Source: Bacillota bacterium
GTDB taxonomy: Bacteria; Bacillota; Clostridia; Lachnospirales; Lachnospiraceae
DNA: 64,000 nucleotides
NCBI GenBank assembly: GCA_023391695.1
Contig: JAEWAK010000014.1
Span: 1-64,000, forward strand
Direction: 5' to 3'
A program made the translations under genes and the position numbers. Each line of letters begins with the position of its first letter. Position 1 is the stretch's first letter. The notes under the pieces are model-generated. The model ran no database searches. It worked only from the letters and a program-made list of their open reading frames with translations, and was not told the DNA's origin. Positions 1 to 7,963 of this stretch are shown in pieces.

Positions 1-24
1 CGCTTCCTAACGGAACGTTTCATC

Positions 25-58
25 CCATCTGAAATACGTTGTATTCAGATGGACTTTT
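25..58 (+). terminator. stem-loop, possible terminator of a gene left of the window
   Basis: Arms CCATCTGAA (25-33) and TTCAGATGG (44-52) form a 9-bp stem followed by a short T-rich stretch. No gene that it would end lies inside the window. Confidence 0.45.
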
Positions 59-237
59 AAAGTTACCCTTTTTTACAAGATCAAAAACATCCAAAAACCT
101 CTTGACTATTTATAGTTTGTCACCTCCTTAGATAGTCTTTTCAATTATTAGACGACATATAGCTTATTAAAGTTTCAATTTGAAAGATTTATGATAAAAA
201 ACATTTTCAGTGGGCAACCTAAAGTTGGAGGTGAATC

Positions 238-362
238 GTTGAAAAAACAAAAGCAGTTTTTTCAACATCTTGATTTGTAGTGCGCCGGGGCGCACAGATA
301 GGAGTTAGGTTGAAAAATAAATTTTTCAACCGCAAGTTTGTGCTTGCGCACCACAAACTTGA
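238..362 (+). repeat. repeat A copy 1 plus stacked hairpins upstream of the CBS gene
   Basis: Bases 238-307 closely match 4706-4774 in the serS leader. Each copy opens with a hairpin (GTTGAAAAA pairing with TTTTTTCAAC) and ends with a GGAG ribosome-site-like motif followed by TTG or ATG and AAAAA. Two further inverted repeats follow here: GGTTGAAAAAT/ATTTTTCAACC (309-332) and CAAGTTTGTG/CACAAACTTG (about 334-362). It looks like a dispersed leader element; its function is unknown. Confidence 0.6.
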
Positions 363-398
363 TATGCACAAAGAGCATGCGCAAGAATAGAGGTTAAA

Positions 399-824
399 AT
401 GAAAGTAAGAGATATTATGTCAAAAGATATTGCAAGTGTAAGTTCGGAGGATTCAATCGAAAAAGCCGCCCAATTGATGAAACAATATGATGTCGGCTCC
501 ATACCGGTCTGCAGCCGGGATAAAGTAATCGGTATTGTTACGGACAGGGACATTGCCTTAAGGTCCGTAGCAGCAGGACAGGATACGAAAAGCCAGAAAG
601 TCAGTGATATTATGACTATGGATCCTGCTGTCGGAAGTCCTGAAATGAATGTAAATGATGCTGCCAGAATCATGAGCGAAAGGCAGATCCGCAGGCTTCC
701 CATAGTGGAAAATAACAGCCTGGTGGGAATTGTCGCTCTGGGAGATATTTCACTGGAACCGGCCCTCTCAGACAATGCAGAAGAAACCTTAAAAGATATT
801 TCAAAACCCAGCCGTCAATTTTAA
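399..824 (+). CDS. CBS-pair domain protein
   Basis: 141 residues made almost wholly of two CBS motifs (about 7-60 and 72-125), starting MKVRDIMSKDIASV and repeating the pattern as VSDIMTMDPAVG. CBS pairs usually bind adenosyl nucleotides such as AMP, ATP or SAM and act as sensors. No enzyme or transporter domain is attached, so the partner is unknown. The motif GIVTDRDIALR is typical of stand-alone two-CBS proteins of Firmicutes. The start at 399 follows AGAGGT. It is a single-gene unit, convergent with the methyltransferase gene downstream and preceded by the repeat-A leader. Confidence 0.9.
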   Translation: MKVRDIMSKDIASVSSEDSIEKAAQLMKQYDVGSIPVCSRDKVIGIVTDRDIALRSVAAGQDTKSQKVSDIMTMDPAVGSPEMNVNDAARIMSERQIRRLPIVENNSLVGIVALGDISLEPALSDNAEETLKDISKPSRQF

Positions 825-859
825 AATTTGCGGCAAAATTAAAATATTAAAAATACTTA

Positions 860-911
860 CAAAAGATGTGGGATAATTCCGAAAAATCAGAATCAACCCA
901 CTTCCTTTTGT
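860..911. terminator. bidirectional stem-loop between convergent genes
   Basis: ACAAAAGATGTGGG (from 860) pairs with CCCACTTCCTTTTGT (to 911), with one small internal mismatch. It lies between the 3' ends of the CBS and methyltransferase genes and could end both transcripts. Confidence 0.5.
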
Positions 912-929
912 AGGGTAAGGAAATCATTT

Positions 930-1751
930 TTAAAGTAATATCCGTATATCTATTCCAAATTTATTCATATTGTCTTTTTTCGCAACAATCGTATATTCTC
1001 CCGGAATATTTGCATTTATCCAATCCGGATGCTCATCAAACTTCAGCAGTCTCAATCCAGCGTCAATCACAGAATTGATTATTTCACTTAAGGTAAAGAC
1101 ACGCAATAAGACGTCCGGGAATCCTTTCTGCTCCTCCTTCTCAAAGAAGCCTTTATAAGCCACATCACCGAAATGTAACCCCGTATCAAAATAATTGTAA
1201 CCGGCAGACTCATCTACACGAGGATTTAATCCCGAGGAGTAATTACCATTTCCTGCGAATTTTCTCAAGGGATGGAAATCACTAAGCACCATGGTTCCTC
1301 CGGTTTTTAAAATGGTTTGAAAAATCCCCATGAGGCGGTTTATGTCATTAAAGTAATGGAGGATACCCCCTTCCATATATAACATATCAAAATATCCCGA
1401 ATACTTCGTTATATCAATATCATATAAATCCCCAAGCACATAGTCAACATATGTACCGGCACATGCCGCTATTTCCAGGGCATATCGCTTATTCTCTTCC
1501 GAGATGTCAAATACCGTAACCTCCGCCCCCATAAGTGCCAGGGCAACAGCCCTTTTACCGCAGGAACCGCAGGGAACGGCAATTTTAAGCCCCGCTGCAT
1601 TGTCAAAGTACTTTTTATGAAGCTTCAGTCTGTCCATCGGATTTTCTGAAATTTTCTTTGCAAGTTCTGTCGGGGTTCCGTTGCTTTGTACCCAAAACTC
1701 ATATGCCCGGTATTCCCAGGCTGTTTTATTATTTTGACTTTGCTTATTCAT
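930..1751 (-). CDS. class I SAM-dependent methyltransferase
   Basis: 273 residues with a Rossmann-type methyltransferase core. The SAM-binding loop is an unusual IAVPCGSCGKRAVALA (about 57-72) in place of the common GxGxG form. It is followed by the acidic strand end VTVFDIS and a motif IV region DMLYMEGGILHYF. The N-terminal part (AWEYRAYEFWVQSNGTP) matches small-molecule methyltransferases of the Methyltransf_11/25 type common in clostridia. The substrate cannot be read from the sequence. The gene is monocistronic on the minus strand, with GAGCGGGC just upstream of ATG 1751. Confidence 0.85.
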   Translation of the reverse strand: MNKQSQNNKTAWEYRAYEFWVQSNGTPTELAKKISENPMDRLKLHKKYFDNAAGLKIAVPCGSCGKRAVALALMGAEVTVFDISEENKRYALEIAACAGTYVDYVLGDLYDIDITKYSGYFDMLYMEGGILHYFNDINRLMGIFQTILKTGGTMVLSDFHPLRKFAGNGNYSSGLNPRVDESAGYNYFDTGLHFGDVAYKGFFEKEEQKGFPDVLLRVFTLSEIINSVIDAGLRLLKFDEHPDWINANIPGEYTIVAKKDNMNKFGIDIRILL

Positions 1752-2073
1752 AATGCCCGCTCCTATATAATATGATCTTAGTAAATATTAACATTGACAT
1801 ATTATTTCATGAAATACTGTTTAAATATTTTATCCGTTATTCCCTCTGGAATACCCTGCTCCTTATGGTGACTTATCCAGATTTTATCATAGTAAACGTA
1901 TATCGGCAATCATATAAGATTAAAGGTGAAATATTAAAGACGAAATGAAATTGCATAGCAGTTTCATGGGAAACCGGTTAATAATCCATTATCCTGTTTC
2001 TCCTGATTTTATAAGGTCTTTTACATACATCAGGATAACTCAAGCGTTTGCCTTGGTAATTGGTGTTTACATA
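1752..2073. other. intergenic region, no gene seen
   Basis: AT-rich spacer between divergent genes. No open frame with a ribosome site and no clear structured RNA were seen. The promoter of larE begins at its right edge. Confidence 0.5.
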
Positions 2074-2100
2074 TTGACATAAAAGTCAAACTGGTATAAT
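2074..2100 (+). promoter_or_regulatory. larE promoter
   Basis: TTGACA (2074-2079) and TATAAT (2095-2100), with TG two bases before the -10 (extended -10). The 15-bp spacer is short, which the extended -10 may compensate. The inferred transcript starts near 2107. Confidence 0.7.
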
Positions 2101-2180
2101 ATCATCCATATAGAATTACTATGATAAAGCAGCCACGTCAAAATAAGAATTACCTGGACGGCAGAAAGGCGGATATAAAT

Positions 2181-2984
2181 ATGGATTTACAGCAAAAATA
2201 TGATTTATTAAAAGAAAATTTACGAAATTTAAAAAGCGTTGCCATCGCTTTTTCAGGAGGAGTGGACTCAACATTTCTCTTGAAAACCGCTTATGATGTA
2301 TTAGGAACCAATGTCCTTGCGGTCACAGCCCGTTCTTCTACATATCCGGAAAGAGAATTCAGGGAAGCAAAAGAATTCACGGAGAAGTATGGAATTCCTC
2401 ATGAAATTATAGTATCAGAAGAACTTGAGGTAGATGGTTTTTCCGATAACCCGGTTAACCGCTGTTACCTCTGTAAAAATGAACTGTTTGAAAAAATCGG
2501 TGACATTGCCCATAAGCATGGTATCCACTATGTAGCCGAAGGTTCAAACCACGATGATTTAAGCGATTACCGTCCGGGACTCAAAGCCATCTCCGAACAC
2601 GGTGTAATAAGCCCTTTAAGAGCGGCAGAACTGACCAAAGAAGAAATCCGGAGCCTGTCAAAAGAATTGGGGCTTCCTACCTGGAATAAACAGTCCTTTG
2701 CCTGTCTTTCCTCCAGATTCCCTTATGGCCAGAAGATAACCAGAGAAAAACTGGAGCAGGTTGATAAAGCCGAACAGCTTTTACTGGATGAAGGCTTTAA
2801 ACAGGTACGTGTAAGGCATCATGGGGATATTGCAAGAATTGAAGTTTCACCGGCTGAAATCCAGAAGTTCTTTGATCTTGATTATATCCAGCATATCAGC
2901 GAGAACTTTAAGAAATTTGGTTTCGCCTATACGGCCCTGGACTTAAAAGGATACCGCACAGGCAGTATGAACGAAACTTTATAA
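2181..2984 (+). CDS. larE: ATP-dependent sulfur transferase LarE
   Basis: 267 residues from ATG 2181, chosen because AAAGGCGG lies just upstream; the upstream in-frame ATG at 2121 has no ribosome site. The PP-loop SGGVDST is at 25-31, SNHDDLSDYRPG at about 122-133 and the family motif FACLSSRFPYG at about 173-183. LarE adenylates and then sulfurates pyridinium dicarboxylate on the way to the nickel-pincer cofactor of lactate racemase and related enzymes. C175 matches the sulfur-donor cysteine of the Lactobacillus enzyme. A CxxC pair (C95, C98, in NRCYLCK) gives three cysteines, compatible with the Fe-S type of LarE. larA, larB and larC are absent from the window. Confidence 0.92.
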   Translation: MDLQQKYDLLKENLRNLKSVAIAFSGGVDSTFLLKTAYDVLGTNVLAVTARSSTYPEREFREAKEFTEKYGIPHEIIVSEELEVDGFSDNPVNRCYLCKNELFEKIGDIAHKHGIHYVAEGSNHDDLSDYRPGLKAISEHGVISPLRAAELTKEEIRSLSKELGLPTWNKQSFACLSSRFPYGQKITREKLEQVDKAEQLLLDEGFKQVRVRHHGDIARIEVSPAEIQKFFDLDYIQHISENFKKFGFAYTALDLKGYRTGSMNETL

Positions 2985-3077
2985 GTTACTTACGGCTTAA
3001 TCGGTTGAACATATAATTTATTGCTGAATATTTAAAAATACTAAGTTATAACATAAAAAATCTGAACTGATAAAATG

Positions 3078-3113
3078 AACAGCCCTTCCTTAACATTTTG
3101 GTAAGGGCTGTTT
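3078..3113 (+). terminator. stem-loop after larE
   Basis: AACAGCCCTT (3078-3087) pairs with AAGGGCTGTT (3103-3112). No strong T-run follows directly, so it is a weak or factor-assisted terminator at best. Confidence 0.45.
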
Positions 3114-3269
3114 AATGCTATCAGCTGTTTTTTTCTTCCTGCATTTGTCCCGCTAAATTCTCAAATTTTATTTACTTTTGGCTTAATATATACTAGAATA
3201 ATTTGTTAAGATAAGCTATACGCTACTCGCTTACAGTTCTAATTTATTTATAGAAAAGGAAGGATATTC

Positions 3270-4037
3270 ATGAATATTTTAATTACGTCCGGCGGAACAA
3301 CAGAACAGATAGACAGCGTAAGAAGCATTACCAATACCTCCACCGGAATGCTTGGAAGTCTGATTGCAAACGCCTTTGATAAAATCCCCGATACGAAAAA
3401 AATATATTATGTATGCGGGAAAAACGCAGTGGTTCCCCAGTCTGCGAATACGGAAATCCTCAGGGTGGATACGGTGGCAAGCCTGGAAGCCGCTGTCCGT
3501 AAAGTAACAAGAGAAGTTTCCATCGATATTATAGTACACAGCATGGCGGTCAGTGATTACCGTGTTAAATCCGTCACATCCGCTAAACTGCTCGCAGACT
3601 CCGTAAAATCGAAACTGGAATCCCAAAAGAAGAATAAGCCGATTTCGGATACCTTTATAGAGTCCCTTCTGGAGAGCCCCCCGGCCATCCTTAATGCCGA
3701 CGGCAAAATCAGTTCCAATGTTGATGACTTAATACTCTGTATGGAAAAAACGCCGAAAATCATATCCCTGTTCCAATCGATTGCCCCGGATGCGCTTTTA
3801 GTCGGCTTTAAATTGCTGGATCATGTGCCTTTGGACACATTAATTGATATGGCTTTTCATATTTTACAGGAAAACAAATGCAGTTTCGTTCTCGCCAATG
3901 ATTTACGTGATATAACCGGGAAACAGCATATTGGTTACCTGGTAGATGAAAATAAAAATTATACCCGTTTTACAACCAAAGCAGACATTGCATCTGCTAT
4001 TGCTGCTGTCACATATGAAAGGAGAACTGCCAGATGA
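3270..4037 (+). CDS. coaB: phosphopantothenate--cysteine ligase (stand-alone CoaB)
   Basis: 255 residues. CoaB joins cysteine to 4'-phosphopantothenate, the second step of coenzyme A synthesis. The signature TSGGTTEQIDSVRSI is at the N-terminus, followed by the NTSTG dinucleotide-binding turn. HSMAVSDYRV and the lysine-rich loop KLESQKKNKP match the mobile substrate flap, and LLVGFKLLDH is the C-terminal core strand. Most bacteria fuse this domain to CoaC; here it is separate, as in streptococci and enterococci. AAGGAAGG precedes ATG 3270. The stop overlaps the start of coaC by ATGA, so the pair is translationally coupled. Confidence 0.93.
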   Translation: MNILITSGGTTEQIDSVRSITNTSTGMLGSLIANAFDKIPDTKKIYYVCGKNAVVPQSANTEILRVDTVASLEAAVRKVTREVSIDIIVHSMAVSDYRVKSVTSAKLLADSVKSKLESQKKNKPISDTFIESLLESPPAILNADGKISSNVDDLILCMEKTPKIISLFQSIAPDALLVGFKLLDHVPLDTLIDMAFHILQENKCSFVLANDLRDITGKQHIGYLVDENKNYTRFTTKADIASAIAAVTYERRTAR

Positions 4038-4576
4038 AAGAAATTATTTTAGGCATAACCGGCAGTATTGCTGCTTATAAAGCTGCGGATATTGCAAACC
4101 AGCTGACCAAAAACAAGATCCGGGTCCATACTATTATGACAGAGTCCGAAACCAGGTTTATAACTCCTCTTACTTTGCAGACCCTGACGAAAAACAAGGT
4201 GTATACGGATATGTTTGAGGAAATCTATTATCCGGATGTCCGGCACATTTCCCTTGCGCAAAAAGCAGACTGCTGCTTAATTGCTCCGGCTACGGCCAAT
4301 ATCATCGGCAAACTGGCTTCCGGTATCGCAGATGATATGCTTACCACCGTAACAATGGCCGTTCAGAATAAACCCATTATTATCTGCCCGGCTATGAATA
4401 CGGCAATGTATGAAAATCCTGTAACAAAAAATAACATGGAAAAACTAGGGTCCTGGGGCTACTTATTCGTAGATCCGAAGGAAGCTCTCCTTGCCTGCAA
4501 TGATGTAGGGAAGGGTGCTCTGGCCGATGTTGAAACCATTGTTAACTTTGTTATGAAAACAATCGGTGAAAAGTAG
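4034..4576 (+). CDS. coaC: phosphopantothenoylcysteine decarboxylase (CoaC)
   Basis: 180 residues of the HFCD flavoprotein family. It decarboxylates 4'-phosphopantothenoylcysteine using FMN, the third step of CoA synthesis. Visible motifs are GITGSIAAYKA (FMN loop, about 7-17), the catalytic histidine in VRHISLAQKAD, the PATAN stretch, and the substrate-binding PAMNTAMYENP. It overlaps coaB by four bases, and the two gene products perform consecutive steps. The length matches stand-alone CoaC proteins. Confidence 0.93.
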   Translation: MKEIILGITGSIAAYKAADIANQLTKNKIRVHTIMTESETRFITPLTLQTLTKNKVYTDMFEEIYYPDVRHISLAQKADCCLIAPATANIIGKLASGIADDMLTTVTMAVQNKPIIICPAMNTAMYENPVTKNNMEKLGSWGYLFVDPKEALLACNDVGKGALADVETIVNFVMKTIGEK

Positions 4577-4665
4577 TTCTATCGAAAATACACGGAAGAA
4601 AAAATAGGAGCCAGACTTAATATGCGTTTATTCTGCCGAATTTAACACTGCATTTAAAATTATTC

Positions 4666-4694
4666 TTGTTAATTCAAAAAAAATAGTATATAAT
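4666..4694 (+). promoter_or_regulatory. promoter of the serS T-box leader
   Basis: TTGTTA (4666-4671), 17-bp spacer, TATAAT (4689-4694). The predicted transcript starts near 4701, so repeat A copy 2 would be the very 5' end of the serS leader RNA. Confidence 0.65.
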
Positions 4695-4705
4695 AAGTAG
4701 AAAAG

Positions 4706-4774
4706 GTTGAAAAAGCAAATCAGTTTTTTCAACATCCCGATTTACATGTACGTCAAAGCGCACAGATGGGAGTT
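4706..4774 (+). repeat. repeat A copy 2 in the serS leader
   Basis: Homologous to 238-307: the same GTTGAAAAA/TTTTTTCAAC hairpin, the shared tail GCGCACAGAT and GGGAGTTT, then ATG AAAAAC. The two copies sit upstream of unrelated genes in the same orientation. Confidence 0.6.
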
Positions 4775-4775
4775 T

Positions 4776-5014
4776 AATATGAAAAACAGCGATGATAAAA
4801 GCTTCGGTTTATAAATTTCTTCAGAGAGCCGGTGGTTGGTGCGAACCGGTGAAAGGTTAAATCTTTCCACTTTTGGAGCTGCCGGCGATGAACCGGAAGG
4901 TTAGTACCCTCTATCCTACTTTCGAGTGGCCGCAGCTTTATGGAGCGGCAATTTGGGTGGCAACGCGGAATTCTTTCGTCCCATATTTTATATGCGGTGA
5001 AAGGATTTTTTTTT
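4776..5014 (+). promoter_or_regulatory. T-box riboswitch for serS
   Basis: Classic T-box order. Stem I carries AGAGAGCCGG and GTGCGAACCGG. A candidate serine specifier TCC is at 4866-4868, before ACTTTTGGAGC. The T-box core GGGTGGCAACGCGG is at 4955-4968. A long terminator hairpin (about 4969-5005) is followed by nine T (5006-5014). Uncharged tRNA-Ser would stabilise the antiterminator and allow read-through into serS. The core has CAACG where ACCGCG is more usual. The specifier assignment is inferred from position. Confidence 0.88.
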
Positions 5015-5113
5015 GACTCCTTTACCGCAAAAGCTGGCTGGATTCCTATCGGTTCTTTAACAGGAGTATTTATCCGGATAACAGCTAAGAATTACAAAAT
5101 AAGGAGGAAAATC

Positions 5114-6391
5114 ATGTTAGATTTAAAATTTGTAAGGGAAAATCCCGAAATTGTAAAACAAAATATCCGTAATAAATTCCAGGATAACAAGCTTGGCCTG
5201 GTAGACGAAGTCATTGCCCTGGATATAGAAAGCAGGAATGCAAAACAGGAAGCAGACTCATTGCGTTCCGAAAGAAATAAAGTTTCAAAACAAATCGGCG
5301 GTTTGATGGCCCAGGGTAAAAAAGAAGAAGCAGAAGCCTTAAAGAAACAGATCACCCTGGATACGGAGCACCTGACTGAACTGGAAGTAAAAGAAAGCGA
5401 ACTGGAAGAAAAAATCAAGAAAATCATGATGACGATTCCAAACATCATTGACCCCAGTGTTCCCATCGGTAAAGATGACAGTGAGAATGTGGAAGTTAAG
5501 CGTTACGGCGAGCCGGCGGTTCCGGACTTTAACATTCCGTATCATACGGATATCATGGAAAAATTAAATGGTATTGATTTGGACAGCGCCAGAAAAGTTG
5601 CCGGCAACGGATTTTATTATTTGATGGGCGATATTGCCAGACTTCATTCCGCCGTAATTTCCTATGCCAGGGATTTTATGATCGAGAAGGGCTTTACGTA
5701 CTGTGTACCTCCCTTTATGATACGCAGTGACGTAGTTACCGGCGTTATGAGCTTTGCGGAAATGGATGCCATGATGTACAAAATTGAAGGAGAAGACTTA
5801 TATTTGATCGGAACCAGTGAGCATTCCATGATCGGTAAGTTTATCGATACCATAATTCCGGAGACTTCCCTGCCGCAGACCTTAACCAGCTACTCTCCCT
5901 GTTTTCGAAAGGAAAAGGGTGCCCATGGCCTGGAAGAAAGAGGCGTATACCGCATCCATCAGTTTGAAAAACAGGAAATGATCGTGGTATGCCAACCGGA
6001 AGAAAGTAAATTCTGGTTTGATAAATTATGGCAGAATACGGTAGATTTATTCCGTTCTCTGGATATTCCCGTAAGGACACTGGAGTGCTGTTCCGGTGAC
6101 CTGGCCGATTTAAAGGTAAAATCCATTGATGTGGAAGCCTGGTCCCCAAGGCAGAAAAAATACTTTGAAGTAGGAAGCTGCTCCAACTTAGGCGATGCCC
6201 AGGCACGCCGTCTGAAAATCCGTGTTGTGGGAGAAGGCGGCAAGTATTTTGCACACACCTTAAACAATACCGTAGTTGCTCCCCCCAGAATGCTGATCGC
6301 ATTCCTTGAAAATAATTTAAATGCAGACGGTTCCGTCAATATTCCTGCTGCCCTCCAGCCTTACATGGGCGGAAAGACCGTTATAAAATAA
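5114..6391 (+). CDS. serS: seryl-tRNA synthetase
   Basis: 425 residues from ATG 5114, seven bases after AAGGAGG. A longer frame reaching to 4940 runs back through the T-box terminator and is not coding. The N-terminal coiled-coil tRNA-binding arm spans about 30-105. Class II motifs follow: motif 2 around FRKEKGAHGLEERGVYR and motif 3 around NNTVVAPPRMLIAFLEN. SerRS charges tRNA-Ser, and also tRNA-Sec where present, with serine. Expression is controlled by the T-box just upstream. Length is normal. Confidence 0.96.
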   Translation: MLDLKFVRENPEIVKQNIRNKFQDNKLGLVDEVIALDIESRNAKQEADSLRSERNKVSKQIGGLMAQGKKEEAEALKKQITLDTEHLTELEVKESELEEKIKKIMMTIPNIIDPSVPIGKDDSENVEVKRYGEPAVPDFNIPYHTDIMEKLNGIDLDSARKVAGNGFYYLMGDIARLHSAVISYARDFMIEKGFTYCVPPFMIRSDVVTGVMSFAEMDAMMYKIEGEDLYLIGTSEHSMIGKFIDTIIPETSLPQTLTSYSPCFRKEKGAHGLEERGVYRIHQFEKQEMIVVCQPEESKFWFDKLWQNTVDLFRSLDIPVRTLECCSGDLADLKVKSIDVEAWSPRQKKYFEVGSCSNLGDAQARRLKIRVVGEGGKYFAHTLNNTVVAPPRMLIAFLENNLNADGSVNIPAALQPYMGGKTVIK

Positions 6392-6404
6392 GGCGGAAAA
6401 AGTC

Positions 6405-6429
6405 AAAGCGGATATTCGCATTCTGCTTT
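6405..6429 (+). repeat. repeat C copy 1 (GGATATTCGCATT palindrome)
   Basis: AAAGCGGA (6405-6412) partly pairs with TTCTGCTTT (6421-6429). Related copies occur at 38518, 41136 and 44347, each downstream of a gene end. Confidence 0.5.
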
Positions 6430-6488
6430 GCTCCGTGCTCAGATTATCTTTTAGAAAATACATTTTCTTATAAAAAAAGATTATCAGC

Positions 6489-6535
6489 AACACCCCTTCT
6501 GATATTACATTAATATTTGACAGGGGTGTTTTATC
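6489..6535 (+). terminator. serS terminator
   Basis: AACACCCCT and AGGGGTGTT form a 9-bp stem followed by TTATC. It lies about 100 bases past the serS stop. Confidence 0.65.
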
Positions 6536-6571
6536 ATTTCGTCAATATCATACAAGAAAATATGCCCGTAA

Positions 6572-7023
6572 TCTGTTAAACTTAAGTATATAGAAAAGGA
6601 GGAAATCTTCTTTTTCCTGATGGAACAGGTGATATCGGAATATACAAAGCCCCTGGTTAAGGAACTTATAAAAGAAGTGAATACGGAAATACGGACCGTG
6701 TGCGAATACATAGAGGAAAATTTTAATGAAAATATTACCCTTGACTGTTTAAGCAAAGCTGCCAATCTAAAAACTATTCTCTACTCCGTACCTTTACCAG
6801 GGATATGGGAATTACACCTTATCAATATTTAGTCACCGTCAGGATAAATAAGGCAAAAAAATTACTGGAACATGGAATCGAACCCTTGAAAGCCGCATTA
6901 GATACCGGCTTTACGGATCAAAGCCATTTTACAAATTTTTTCAAAAAGTTTATCGGCCTGACACCAAAGCAATACCAAAATATATTTAAAGAGGACAAAA
7001 TTTATGAATCGACCAGCAAGTAA
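6572..7023 (+). pseudogene. AraC-family regulator, frameshifted
   Basis: Two overlapping frames together spell one AraC/XylS DNA-binding domain. The first (ATG 6620, open from 6572) covers a linker and the first helix-turn-helix up to LSKAANL. The second resumes at LLRTFTRDMGITPYQY and runs to TPKQYQNIF. Adding one A to the A-run near 6773 restores a continuous reading, so a one-base deletion in a homopolymer is the likely lesion. AAAAGGAGG lies 17 bases before ATG 6620, which is too far, and there is no N-terminal sensor domain, so the 5' end may also be damaged. Its end overlaps the EamA gene, suggesting it once regulated that exporter. A sequencing error is possible. Confidence 0.8.
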
Positions 7024-7933
7024 TTTAAAAGGCCACCTGGCCGCCTTGTTTACCGTACTGATCTGGGGAACTACATTTATTTCAACAAAGGTTTTACTAA
7101 AGGCATTTACACCAATTGAAATTCTATTCATCCGGTTTATAATCGGATACCTGGCCCTTATTCTTATGTCTCCCCATAAGCTTATGATTAAGGAGAGAAA
7201 ACATGAATTATTGTTCCTGGGCGCCGGTTTAAGCGGTGTGACTTTATATTTCCTGTTGGAAAATATAGCCCTAACTTTAACCTATGCCTCCAATGTTGGT
7301 ATTGTCGTATCCATTGCCCCCATATTCACCGCCTTTTTTGCCCATATGTTTTTAGCCGGTGAAAAGCTGAAACCTTCCTTTTTTATCGGTTTCATAACGG
7401 CTATGGCCGGTATATTCCTGATCAGCTATAACGGCAGCACAGTTATGAAATTAAACCCACTCGGTGATATCCTGGCTGTTCTGGCGGCAGCCGTCTGGGG
7501 TGTATACTCTGTCTTTTCCAAAAAAATCAGTAATTTAGGCTATCCTACCATAATGTCTACCAGAAGGATCTTTTTCTACGGTCTGGTATTTATGCTTCCC
7601 GCATTATTTTACTTTAAGGTGGATATCGATCCTGCACAGGTAATAAAACCGATCTACCTGCTTAATATTATATACCTGGGCCTGGGGGCTTCCGCCATCT
7701 GCTTTGTAACCTGGAACCTGGCCGCCAAATTACTGGGTGCAATCAAGTCAAGCTTATATATTTACATCGTCCCGGTTATTACCGTGGCAGTATCCTTTAT
7801 TATTCTGCATGAGAAAATCACCGGTGTAGCCGTTTTTGGTATTCTGCTCACACTATTAGGACTGGTTCTGTCGGAAAGAAACTTTAAATCGGAAAAAGGC
7901 CGGCTCCCATTTTTCCATAAATTATTTGATTAA
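7004..7933 (+). CDS. EamA/DMT-family transporter
   Basis: 309 residues with ten hydrophobic segments in two EamA halves (about 10-140 and 150-290). The N-terminal motif AALFTVLIWGTTFISTKVLL and the mid-repeat AVLAAAVWGVYSVFSKK mark the drug/metabolite transporter superfamily. Such proteins export amino acids or other small metabolites across the cytoplasmic membrane; the substrate is not readable. The start overlaps the end of the AraC remnant by 20 bases, with AAAGAGG as ribosome site. The C-terminus is a short basic tail. Confidence 0.9.
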   Translation: MNRPASNLKGHLAALFTVLIWGTTFISTKVLLKAFTPIEILFIRFIIGYLALILMSPHKLMIKERKHELLFLGAGLSGVTLYFLLENIALTLTYASNVGIVVSIAPIFTAFFAHMFLAGEKLKPSFFIGFITAMAGIFLISYNGSTVMKLNPLGDILAVLAAAVWGVYSVFSKKISNLGYPTIMSTRRIFFYGLVFMLPALFYFKVDIDPAQVIKPIYLLNIIYLGLGASAICFVTWNLAAKLLGAIKSSLYIYIVPVITVAVSFIILHEKITGVAVFGILLTLLGLVLSERNFKSEKGRLPFFHKLFD

Positions 7934-7963
7934 ACGCCGGTCAAATAAGTCGACTTCTGCCAG

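Noticed and set aside
3279..3626. Minus-strand frame opposite coaB
   Set aside because: It is an antisense shadow of a well-supported gene with no family pattern. The same holds for the many antisense frames opposite the giant surface genes.
4940..5113. Longer start for serS, adding about 58 residues
   Set aside because: The extension translates the T-box core and terminator. ATG 5114 has a perfect AAGGAGG and the standard SerRS N-terminus.
5841..6302. A 153-codon minus-strand frame opposite serS
   Set aside because: It has no ribosome site and no recognisable protein pattern, and lies wholly opposite a confirmed gene.
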